DNA from: Rheinheimera oceanensis
GTDB lineage: Bacteria; Pseudomonadota; Gammaproteobacteria; Enterobacterales; Alteromonadaceae
DNA: 64,000 nucleotides
NCBI RefSeq assembly: GCF_018831085.1
Contig: NZ_JAGPNM010000001.1
Location: forward strand, 1 to 64,000
Reading direction: 5' to 3'
Shown: positions 48,605 to 56,286 of the stretch, piece after piece
Layout of the letters: each line of letters starts with the position of its first letter
How positions within the stretch are numbered: position 1 is the first letter of the stretch
Notes under the pieces: model-generated
Seen by the model: the letters and a program-made list of their open reading frames with translations, nothing else
Database searches by the model: none
Told to the model about the DNA's origin: nothing
Made by a program: the position numbers and the translations under genes

Positions 48605-48743
48605 ACCCGCGAGTTGTGTTGCTAAGATCCCGCAAGTTGCAATATTGGCTCCAGTCTATGGCGCTGGCTGAATGTAAATCAAGCATTTTTATGTTGTAGC
48701 AATTTTTGCTGCTGCAACTTGCGGCTTTTGCACCCGCGAGTTG
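48605..48743. repeat. Nested direct and inverted repeats upstream of the toxin gene
   Basis: ACCCGCGAGTTG occurs directly at 48605-48616 and 48732-48743. Between them CCGCAAGTTGCA (48630-48641) is matched by its exact reverse complement at 48713-48724. All four share CCGC(A/G)AGTTG. They lie 78-216 bp upstream of the Tse2-like gene, in a 483-bp gene-free stretch (48528-49010). They could be operators of the module or the outer boundary of the cassette array. Confidence 0.7.
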
Positions 48744-49010
48744 CTGATAAAAAACTCAAAGACCAAACTGTGTTTTTGAACAGGTATTTCAGTTGGCTTG
48801 ATGCCAAGTTCGTTAAAGCCTGCAATTTTTACAATTCTTATCCCCTATCGTGAATACCTTACCGGGCCAGGCTCAGGGCACTTTCGTTAAAACGCCCTGC
48901 TGGCGGGCTTTTGCCGGTGTGGAACAGCTCTTGCTGCTGTTATAGGTAACTTAACCGCGCTAATAACACTTGCGTTGTCAACAACACCGTTTAACAACTA
49001 AGGAGCACAC

Positions 49011-49448
49011 ATGGCTATTATCAAATGGGCTACTGCAAAATATGAAGGTCTTGGCAAAGACGGTAAAGGGCATGTTTCTACTGGATCGGGCGCTTTAAAA
49101 GATCAGCCTTATGGCTTTAATACCCGGTTTGAAGGCAAGGCAGGCACCAACCCGGAAGAGCAAATCGCTGCTGCGCATGCATCGTGTTTTACTATGGCGC
49201 TGTCTTTTGGCCTGGCAAAGCTGGGCTTTAATAAAGGCAGTTTAGCGTCTAAGGTAGCCATTACGCTGGTTAAAGAAGGTGATGGTTTTACCATCACAAA
49301 GTCCGAGATAAAGTTAGACGCCAAAGTACCGGGCATCAGCGGTGAAGACTTTGAAAAAGCGGCGGTAGAAGCCAAATTAACCTGCCCGATATCCAGGTTA
49401 TTAACCTGTGACATTACTTTGGATATTACCTCGTTTGAAGGTAGTTAA
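49011..49448 (+). CDS. osmC: OsmC-family peroxiredoxin-like protein
   Basis: A 145-residue cytoplasmic thiol peroxidase of the OsmC group, which reduces organic hydroperoxides. The two catalytic cysteines are in HASCFTMALS and AKLTCPISRLL, with the expected arginine-glutamate context (GTNPEEQIAAAHASC). AAGGAG precedes the ATG. A strong hairpin follows at 49482-49508. It may respond to general stress; no regulator adjoins it. Confidence 0.9.
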   Translation: MAIIKWATAKYEGLGKDGKGHVSTGSGALKDQPYGFNTRFEGKAGTNPEEQIAAAHASCFTMALSFGLAKLGFNKGSLASKVAITLVKEGDGFTITKSEIKLDAKVPGISGEDFEKAAVEAKLTCPISRLLTCDITLDITSFEGS

Positions 49449-49481
49449 GCTGAACGACTTAGCTATTGGCGTAACTGACAA

Positions 49482-49508
49482 GGCCCGTTTTAGTAGTTAA
49501 AACGGGCC
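49482..49508 (+). terminator. Intrinsic terminator of osmC
   Basis: GGCCCGTTTTA / TAAAACGGGCC is a perfect 11-bp stem with a 5-base loop, 33 bp after the osmC stop. The following T-run is short. Confidence 0.75.
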
Positions 49509-49534
49509 GCTTTAAACACAATGGAGCCTGATTA

Positions 49535-49756
49535 ATGACATCTGAGCAAACAGAACCTGAAGAAGGATCACGCAGTTTTATACACTATGCGGCACTGAAG
49601 ACCGCCATTATTAATAATGAAGAACAGCGGGTAAAGGAACTGCTGGCAAACCAAAGTATGCAACTGCTGGAAAAAAGCTACCTGCTTGATTTAGCCAGGT
49701 TAAACAATAACCGTACTATTATGACACTGCTGGAAGCAGTACCCGTCACTTTATAA
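49535..49756 (+). CDS. Small hypothetical protein, helical
   Basis: Not recognised. 73 residues behind ATGGAGCC. The sequence YAALKTAIINNEEQRVKELL with ARLNNNRTIMTLLEA has the spacing of one to two ankyrin-like helix pairs, but too short to be certain. It is soluble and mildly acidic. It lies between the osmC terminator and the convergent marR-type gene. Confidence 0.5.
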   Translation: MTSEQTEPEEGSRSFIHYAALKTAIINNEEQRVKELLANQSMQLLEKSYLLDLARLNNNRTIMTLLEAVPVTL

Positions 49757-49842
49757 ACTCTACAACAAGTGCTTCTGTTTTCGGGCTGCCGTTACTGGTA
49801 TTACGCACAATAGCACTAACGTAGTTAATTAAGCGCGGTAAA

Positions 49843-50274
49843 TTAAGTATTTACTAAATTCTGGTACATCTGCGCCAGTGCCTGCGCTACCTGCTCTTGC
49901 TGCTGCGCAGTTAAGTTCACCAGCATTTTGCTGGCTATCTGGCGTTTTTTTGCTTTTAACTGCGCGGCCAATTGCTGGCCTTGCTCTGACAATACCAGTA
50001 GCTGGCGCCGGCCATCTGCAGGATCGCTTTGGCGCTGTAATAAAGCAGCTTGCTGTAAGTCATTTAACAACCGGGTAATTTGCGCCTTATCCCGCCTTAA
50101 TAATTCTGTGAGCTGCTGAGCTGTACTGCCTGGTTTTAGCGCCAGCATCAGCAACAGTCGGCCATGCATTGCTGTTAGCCCTGGCAACTCGGGGGCAAGT
50201 TGCTGAAAAAACTGGCCGCGCAATTCAGCGGTAAGCTGCTGTAGTTGGTCGAGTAAATCCCGCTTTTCATCCAT
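49843..50274 (-). CDS. MarR-family transcriptional regulator
   Basis: A 143-residue winged-helix repressor. The DNA-binding part has MLALKPGSTAQQLTELLRRD and the wing SDPADGRRQLLVLSEQG, typical of MarR. The dimer-forming ends are helical. It diverges from a 64-residue zinc-motif protein; the 105 bp between them carry two copies of the palindrome GTTGAnnnnATCAAC, so it probably represses both genes. The ligand is not known; no cysteine is present for an Ohr-type redox switch. Confidence 0.85.
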   Translation of the reverse strand: MDEKRDLLDQLQQLTAELRGQFFQQLAPELPGLTAMHGRLLLMLALKPGSTAQQLTELLRRDKAQITRLLNDLQQAALLQRQSDPADGRRQLLVLSEQGQQLAAQLKAKKRQIASKMLVNLTAQQQEQVAQALAQMYQNLVNT

Positions 50275-50300
50275 AACCCTACCTTAAACACCACAAACAA

Positions 50301-50315
50301 GTTGACATCATCAAC
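50301..50315. promoter_or_regulatory. MarR-type operator 1
   Basis: GTTGACATCATCAAC, a 15-bp dyad with half-site GTTGA(T), lies 27 bp upstream of the marR-type start. It matches the second copy 33 bp away in the same style. Confidence 0.65.
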
Positions 50316-50333
50316 TAAAAACCCAACAATTAA

Positions 50334-50348
50334 GTTGATTATATCAAC
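50334..50348. promoter_or_regulatory. MarR-type operator 2
   Basis: GTTGATTATATCAAC, a dyad with half-site GTTGAT, is 33 bp (about three helical turns) from operator 1 and 32 bp before the start of the small zinc-motif gene. Two copies between divergent genes are a classic autoregulation layout. Confidence 0.65.
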
Positions 50349-50379
50349 CAATACAGCAAAAACCAGTCAGGAGTTTATT

Positions 50380-50574
50380 ATGTCTGATATTCATCAATGC
50401 CCAACCTGCAATGCCAGAGCAAAAAAAATCATCGACCCGCAAAACGGCGAACCACGGCTTAAAGCATTACAAGACGACGAAGCCGCTGCCAAAATATTGC
50501 AATTAAAAAAGATGCTGGAAAAAGAGAAAAAGCGTAACGAGCAGTTAAAAGCCCGGCTGGCTGAGCTGGAGTAA
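50380..50574 (+). CDS. Small CxxC and coiled-coil protein under MarR-type control
   Basis: Not recognised. 64 residues. One CPTC pair near the N-terminus (residues 8-11) may bind zinc as a dimer or be redox-active. A charged helix follows (residues ~30-64: ILQLKKMLEKEKKRNEQLKARL), a clear coiled coil. The ATG at 50380 behind CAGGAG is chosen; the longer frame runs through the operators. It is divergently paired with the MarR-type regulator. Confidence 0.65.
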   Translation: MSDIHQCPTCNARAKKIIDPQNGEPRLKALQDDEAAAKILQLKKMLEKEKKRNEQLKARLAELE

Positions 50575-50634
50575 CACCACTTAGCCAAATAATGGCGGCA
50601 ACTGCACGCAAATGTCGGCCAGGCTAAATGTGGT

Positions 50635-50907
50635 TTAATTTCGCCTGAACAAAGTTACTAATAATGCCACCATTGCTATTACACAAAAGACCGGAATTAA
50701 CAGCACTACACCAGCAATAGCCACGCCGGTAATAATATCAGGGTAATTAAAACTGCTTACACAACCTCTGTTATTACCGCCGCCAAAACTGAGGCACAGA
50801 TCGGCAAAAATCAGTGCGCAGCCTCCCCACGCAGCACCGGTAAACAGTGTTAGTAACCAGTAAAAGCCTGCGGTTTTCCTCTTTTTGCCTGTATTAAGCT
50901 GTTCCAT
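50635..50907 (-). CDS. Small membrane protein, two helices
   Basis: Not recognised. 90 residues: a charged N-terminus (NTGKKRKT), a first helix (~13-40), a cysteine-bearing loop (GGGNNRGC), and a second helix (~57-86) ending in RRN, so the termini face the cytoplasm. The ribosome site is weak (CGGGC). It overlaps nothing and converges with the coiled-coil gene. Confidence 0.45.
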   Translation of the reverse strand: MEQLNTGKKRKTAGFYWLLTLFTGAAWGGCALIFADLCLSFGGGNNRGCVSSFNYPDIITGVAIAGVVLLIPVFCVIAMVALLVTLFRRN

Positions 50908-51135
50908 AATGCCCGATGTTCTGTTTAATAATGTTGTTAACTAAGTAGTTGTTAAGTAAGTACGCCCAACAGCTAGCCGGGCAAACACTGCCAAATACTG
51001 CAGGTATGCGGCCTTGTTAAAGGCTGTGGCTGCAGGTTTTATAAAACCATGGCCAAAGTTATGTTTTGTGCATTGCATTAGCAGCGTGCTGTGTTTAGAG
51101 TAATTTTAATTTAGCCAGTCAGAGCCCGTTAAACC

Positions 51136-52188
51136 ATGAGTACACGCCCCCCTGCCACACTGCCATCTGCAGATAATGCCGCAATTTCTGAAGTAGCACC
51201 AGACACCTTTGTTGACAGCAGCGGTAAACAACTCACCGAAAGCCAGGTACGGCGGGTGGTAACCCCACATATATTTGCTGTAGCACCAGAGTTAATTGGT
51301 AAACAATTAGCCAGGCCTGCACGCCGTGGTATAGCAATACTGATTGACGGTTTTTTCATCGCTGCCCTTACCTCCGGCAGCCTGATTTTTGTAATACCCA
51401 TGCTGACTTACCTGGCGTGGTCGCGCTGGCAGGCAGGTAAAACCGGCCAGGTGGCCATTCTGGCCTGCACGGCACTGCTGTTGTTTACCAGCCATAACTG
51501 GACATCTTCCCTGCCCTCCGACACCACTATTAAACGTATTACTGACAGCACTGCTGTATCGGCAAATGCTTTGCGCTTAAGCCAGGCCGACTGCGATGCA
51601 GCCTGTGCCCAAGTGCAATTACAGGCAGTGATACAACAACTACAAAACACCCAGCTAAGCATTGCCGAGCGGGAAGAAATGCTTAGCGACCTGTTGGACA
51701 TCAGCCAGTTATCTGCCGGCGAAAAAGCCGCAGTGATGACAGAAGCCCTTACCAGCCTCAAAGTTGGCGCAACGGTAGAACAAATAAGCGAGGCAGTGCA
51801 AGGTACAACAACCGGGCCGGAACCCGCAGCAGTAATAACCAGAGCATCGCTGTGGCAACGGTTACAAAAATCTGATCATAGCGTACTGAAATGGGTGCAA
51901 GGTATTTTGGCTGATTTAGGGATCGGTTTTGGTTGGGCTATCGGCTATTTTACGCTGTTTATTGCCTGGAATAACGGCCAGACTATTGGCAAAAAATTAT
52001 GCGGCATTCGCGTAGTGCAACTGGACAACAAGCCCATCTCACTGTGGGGGGCTTTTGGCCGCCAGGGTGGGTATAGCGCTGGCTTAGCCACCGGCTTGCT
52101 GGGCTTTTTACAAGTATACTGGGACCCAAACCGCCAGGCCATTCAGGACAAACTGGCAGACACTCTGGTACTGCGGGTAAAAAGCTAA
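51136..52188 (+). CDS. RDD-family membrane protein
   Basis: 350 residues. The RDD signature ARPARRGIAILIDGFFIAAL (residues ~57-76) leads the first helix, and the usual C-terminal helices follow near residues 262-290 and 300-325, with NGQTIGKKLCGIRVV between and DKLADTLVL at the end. A 130-residue soluble insert (~110-245) separates the two membrane parts; it is helical and polar. The family is thought to form channels or Na+/H+ antiporters, without firm function. It stands alone between the unknown small genes and putA. Confidence 0.75.
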   Translation: MSTRPPATLPSADNAAISEVAPDTFVDSSGKQLTESQVRRVVTPHIFAVAPELIGKQLARPARRGIAILIDGFFIAALTSGSLIFVIPMLTYLAWSRWQAGKTGQVAILACTALLLFTSHNWTSSLPSDTTIKRITDSTAVSANALRLSQADCDAACAQVQLQAVIQQLQNTQLSIAEREEMLSDLLDISQLSAGEKAAVMTEALTSLKVGATVEQISEAVQGTTTGPEPAAVITRASLWQRLQKSDHSVLKWVQGILADLGIGFGWAIGYFTLFIAWNNGQTIGKKLCGIRVVQLDNKPISLWGAFGRQGGYSAGLATGLLGFLQVYWDPNRQAIQDKLADTLVLRVKS

Positions 52189-52421
52189 GCCGGGTAGCAT
52201 TTGGCATGCCCTCAAACAGAATAAAATACAACAAAAGTCGGCATAATATAAAAAACACCGAACTTTACACTGCAAAAATACACATAAACCATGTGAATTA
52301 TGGTTTTTAAGCCAAAATACACTAGCCTATTTTGTCATATTTTCTTTAGTATGCGCGAAGTAACCTCCATGTTAACCCGGCGTAGCGCTTAGGCGTTTAC
52401 GCCCCTATGACAGGCCGACTT

Positions 52422-55400
52422 ATGTTATTTGATGCTGATTTAACCACCTCTTGCCCGTTACGGCAGAAAATCCGTAACCATTACCGTATTGATGAAAACA
52501 GCGTGATTGATTTGCTGTTACCGCTGGCTGAAGTCGGCGTGAAGGCCCGCAGCCGGGCGTGGGAACGGGCACGGCAGATGGTTAAAACGATCCGTAAGGA
52601 GCAAGACGGCCAGGGTGGTATTGACGCATTATTAAATGAGTTCTCCCTGTCGAGCGAAGAAGGCGTGGTACTGATGTGCCTGGCTGAAGCGTTGCTGCGG
52701 GTACCGGATAAAAGTACCCAGGAAGCGCTGATCCGCGACAAACTTGCCAAAGGCGACTGGAGCGCGCATCTGGGCAGCAGCGACTCGTTATTTGTTAATG
52801 CGTCGTCATGGGGCTTGTTGGTTACCGGTAAAATGGTGAGCTACTCTGATCAAAACAAAGCTCACCAGTTTGGTATTCTGAAAAAAACCCTTGGCCGCCT
52901 GGGCGAGCCGGTGATCCGCAAGTCGGTTAACTTTGCCATGAAAATTATGGGCAGACAGTTTGTTATGGGGCGCGACATTGATGAAGCCATAGAGCGCGCA
53001 GCAGACACAGAGAAAAAAGGTTATGTGTATTCTTACGATATGCTGGGCGAAGGCGCCCGCACTATGGCCGATGCCGAGCGTTACTACCAAAGCTATTTAA
53101 CCGCCATTCATGCTATTGGTAAAGCCGCTAATGGCCGCGGCCCGGTTAAAAGCCCCGGCATTTCCGTTAAGCTTTCCGCTATTCATCCTCGCTATGAGTT
53201 TAGCCAGCGCGAACGGGTAATGGCTGAATTACTGCCTAAACTCAAAACTCTGGTGCTGCTGGCTAAACACTACGATATTGGCTTTACCATAGATGCCGAA
53301 GAAGCCGATCGCTTAGATATTTCACTGGATATAATTGAAGCCGTGTTCAGTGATGACGACCTGGGCGACTGGACCGGCTTTGGCCTGGCAGTACAGGCGT
53401 ATCAGAAGCGGGCTATTTTTGTGATTGAATGGCTGGCCAATTTAGCCCGTAAAGTTAACCGTAAACTAATGGTACGGCTGGTAAAAGGTGCCTACTGGGA
53501 TACTGAAATTAAAACCACCCAGCAAGGTGGCCTGGAACACTTTCCGGTGTTTACCCGCAAAGCCTCTACCGATGTGTCTTACAAAGCCTGCGCCATTAAA
53601 TTGCTTGAAGCGCGCGATGTGCTGTATCCGCAGTTTGCTACCCATAATGCTTACACCGCCGCCACTATTTTAGAAGTAGCCAAAGGCAACAACACCGGCT
53701 TTGAGTTTCAGCGCTTGCACGGCATGGGCGAATCATTATTTGACCAGATTGTCAGTAGCGAAAAAATTCAGTGCCGGGTATATGCTCCGGTTGGCGAGCA
53801 TGAAAACCTGCTGGCTTACTTAGTGCGGCGTTTGCTGGAAAACGGCGCCAACTCGTCTTTTGTTAATGCTATTGTTGATACCACCCAGCCGGTAGAGGCA
53901 TTGCTGCCCGATCCGGTAGAAACCCTGCAAGGCCTGCGCAACAAGTACAATAGCCAGATAAAAATGCCGGTAGATTTATACGGCGCGGAACGGGCTAACT
54001 CGCGCGGCCTGGATTTAACTGATGTAAATGCCCTGATGCCGTTTAAAGCAAATTTAGACAAATGGTTTAACGAGCACAGGATCACGGCCGACACTCTGCC
54101 AACAGGTGTAGCAGCGGTAATAAACCCGGCTAACCACCGGGAAATAATAGGCCATATCAGCCTGCACAGCACTGAACAAATGCAGCAATTGCTAACAAAT
54201 GCTGACGCCGCATTTAGCAGTTGGTCGCAAGTACCCATTAAGCAACGGGCAAACCTGCTGCGCCGGATAGCCGATATTTTAGAGCGCCACAACGACGAAC
54301 TGGTAGCCATTTGTATTAAAGAAGCCGGTAAAGTGGCGCAGGATGGCATTGACGAAGTGCGTGAAGCGGTCGATTTTTGCCGCTATTACGCCGCCCGCTC
54401 AGAAGAGCTGGCCAAAGACGAGCGCTTTGAACCCCGCGGCGTCATTTTATGTATCAGCCCGTGGAACTTTCCGCTGGCAATTTTCCTGGGCCAGGTGGCC
54501 GCCGCTATTGTTACCGGTAATACCGTTATCGCCAAACCTGCCGAACAAACCAGCCTGATTGCACTGCGTACCATTGAACTAATGCACACCGTAGGCTTGC
54601 CCGAGCATGTAGTACAGGCAGTGCTTGCCCGCGGCAGTGATGTGGGTAAAACCATAGTGCCGGACCCGCGCATACAAGCAGTGATGTTTACCGGCTCTAC
54701 CGATACCGGCAACCTTATTGCACAAACGCTGGCCGCACGCAGTGATATTCAGGTGCCGCTGATTGCCGAAACCGGTGGCCAGAACTGTATGATTGTTGAC
54801 TCGACAGCACTGCCCGAACAGGTGGTTGACGATGTGATCAGTTCAGGTTTTCAAAGTGCCGGCCAGCGCTGTTCGGCACTGCGGGTGCTGTTTATTCAGG
54901 AAGACGTGGCCGACAACCTCATTACCATGCTAAAAGGTGCTTTAAAAGAGCTGCATGTGGGCGATCCGGCGCTGCTTAGCACCGATATCGGCCCGGTTAT
55001 TGATGCCAAAGCACTAAACAACCTGCAGCAGCACGTTGAGTACCTGCAGGATAAAGCCACGCTGCACTACCAGTGCAATATTCCGGATAACAGCACCCAC
55101 GGCGCTTACTTCTTTGCACCGCGTTTATATGAAATTAAAGATTTATCTGTGCTAAAACGCGAGGTATTTGGCCCTTGTGTGCATATTATCCGCTTTAAAG
55201 CGAAAGAGCTGGATAAGGTTATCGATCAGATCAACGGCACCGGTTTTGGCCTGACCATGGGTATTCATTCACGTATTGAAGAGCGCTGCGACTACCTGGC
55301 CAAGATGTCACGCGCGGGCAATGTGTATGTTAACCGTAATATGATAGGTGCCATTGTCGGGGCGCAACCCTTTGGTGGCAGGGGTTTGTCAGGTACCGGC

Positions 55401-56225
55401 CCCAAAGCCGGTGGCCCGAACTACTTAGTGCGGCTGTTAAAAGAAAAAGCCTCGCCGGACAATGTACAAATGACTAACCTGTCACCCGATGAGCTGGACT
55501 TACACCACGCCCCCGACGCCGGAATGCAGGTACAGCAGCTGATGGCAAACTCGCTGCGCGACGAAAAAATCTGGCGTGCAACAGCATTAAATGATCGTAT
55601 TTCTGCGGTACGGCAATTGTTGGCCAAAATAGCCACCGTTGACATTATCGACGAGCTGGCTGACGACTTAGGCTCTACCCTGGCCGATGCCAGGGCGCAG
55701 CTAAACCGGCTGGAAAAACATATGCGCAAAGCCATCGAATTACCGGGGCCTACCGGCGAGTCGAATACGCTGCGCTACGAGCCGCGTGGCTGTGTAGTGT
55801 GCTACGCCGATAAAAGCACCTCGTTTAACTTCTGGACTCTGTCTATCATTACCGCCCTGGCGGCAGGTAATACGGTGATTACGGTAGCATCAGAGCTGTT
55901 TTATGAAGAAGCCCAAACGTTCAGAGAAAAATTTATTGCTACAGGTGTGGCTAACGGTGTGTTCCAGGTGGCAAAATCAAACCAGTTACAGGCTATTCTG
56001 GCTCATCCGCATTTAGCCGGGGCTGTGGTTGCTGCCCGCTCGTCGCGCTTGGGGTACTTCAGCCAGCAACTGGCCAGGCGCGAGGGTGCCATTTTGCCGG
56101 TGATCAGCGCCGAGTATTACGATACGTTAATTAAACGGCTCGTCACCGAGAAAACCATCAGTATTGATACCACGGCATCGGGGGGGAATACCTCGCTAAT
56201 GACCATGGTAGAAGACGATGAGTAA
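52422..56225 (+). CDS. putA: Bifunctional proline dehydrogenase / P5C dehydrogenase PutA
   Basis: About 1267 residues that oxidise proline to glutamate in two linked steps, at the membrane with quinone as acceptor. The FAD domain carries RLVKGAYWDTEIK (~350) and RLHGMGESLFDQ (~435). The aldehyde dehydrogenase domain has AETGGQN and AGQRCSALR with its nucleophile cysteine. A C-terminal ALDH-like domain of about 200 residues marks the long type of PutA. There is no N-terminal ribbon-helix-helix domain, so it cannot repress its own gene as in E. coli. The start at 52422 is preferred (ACAGG upstream); 52407 is possible. Confidence 0.94.
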   Translation: MLFDADLTTSCPLRQKIRNHYRIDENSVIDLLLPLAEVGVKARSRAWERARQMVKTIRKEQDGQGGIDALLNEFSLSSEEGVVLMCLAEALLRVPDKSTQEALIRDKLAKGDWSAHLGSSDSLFVNASSWGLLVTGKMVSYSDQNKAHQFGILKKTLGRLGEPVIRKSVNFAMKIMGRQFVMGRDIDEAIERAADTEKKGYVYSYDMLGEGARTMADAERYYQSYLTAIHAIGKAANGRGPVKSPGISVKLSAIHPRYEFSQRERVMAELLPKLKTLVLLAKHYDIGFTIDAEEADRLDISLDIIEAVFSDDDLGDWTGFGLAVQAYQKRAIFVIEWLANLARKVNRKLMVRLVKGAYWDTEIKTTQQGGLEHFPVFTRKASTDVSYKACAIKLLEARDVLYPQFATHNAYTAATILEVAKGNNTGFEFQRLHGMGESLFDQIVSSEKIQCRVYAPVGEHENLLAYLVRRLLENGANSSFVNAIVDTTQPVEALLPDPVETLQGLRNKYNSQIKMPVDLYGAERANSRGLDLTDVNALMPFKANLDKWFNEHRITADTLPTGVAAVINPANHREIIGHISLHSTEQMQQLLTNADAAFSSWSQVPIKQRANLLRRIADILERHNDELVAICIKEAGKVAQDGIDEVREAVDFCRYYAARSEELAKDERFEPRGVILCISPWNFPLAIFLGQVAAAIVTGNTVIAKPAEQTSLIALRTIELMHTVGLPEHVVQAVLARGSDVGKTIVPDPRIQAVMFTGSTDTGNLIAQTLAARSDIQVPLIAETGGQNCMIVDSTALPEQVVDDVISSGFQSAGQRCSALRVLFIQEDVADNLITMLKGALKELHVGDPALLSTDIGPVIDAKALNNLQQHVEYLQDKATLHYQCNIPDNSTHGAYFFAPRLYEIKDLSVLKREVFGPCVHIIRFKAKELDKVIDQINGTGFGLTMGIHSRIEERCDYLAKMSRAGNVYVNRNMIGAIVGAQPFGGRGLSGTGPKAGGPNYLVRLLKEKASPDNVQMTNLSPDELDLHHAPDAGMQVQQLMANSLRDEKIWRATALNDRISAVRQLLAKIATVDIIDELADDLGSTLADARAQLNRLEKHMRKAIELPGPTGESNTLRYEPRGCVVCYADKSTSFNFWTLSIITALAAGNTVITVASELFYEEAQTFREKFIATGVANGVFQVAKSNQLQAILAHPHLAGAVVAARSSRLGYFSQQLARREGAILPVISAEYYDTLIKRLVTEKTISIDTTASGGNTSLMTMVEDDE

Positions 56226-56242
56226 CACACTGTGTTGACATT

Positions 56243-56265
56243 AAGCCACCCTTGCCGGGTGGCTT
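56243..56265 (+). terminator. Intrinsic terminator of putA
   Basis: AAGCCACCC / GGGTGGCTT stem with a short loop and TTTTT directly after on the plus strand, 17 bp past the putA stop. Confidence 0.88.
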
Positions 56266-56286
56266 TTTGCCCTTTGCTGCCTGGCG

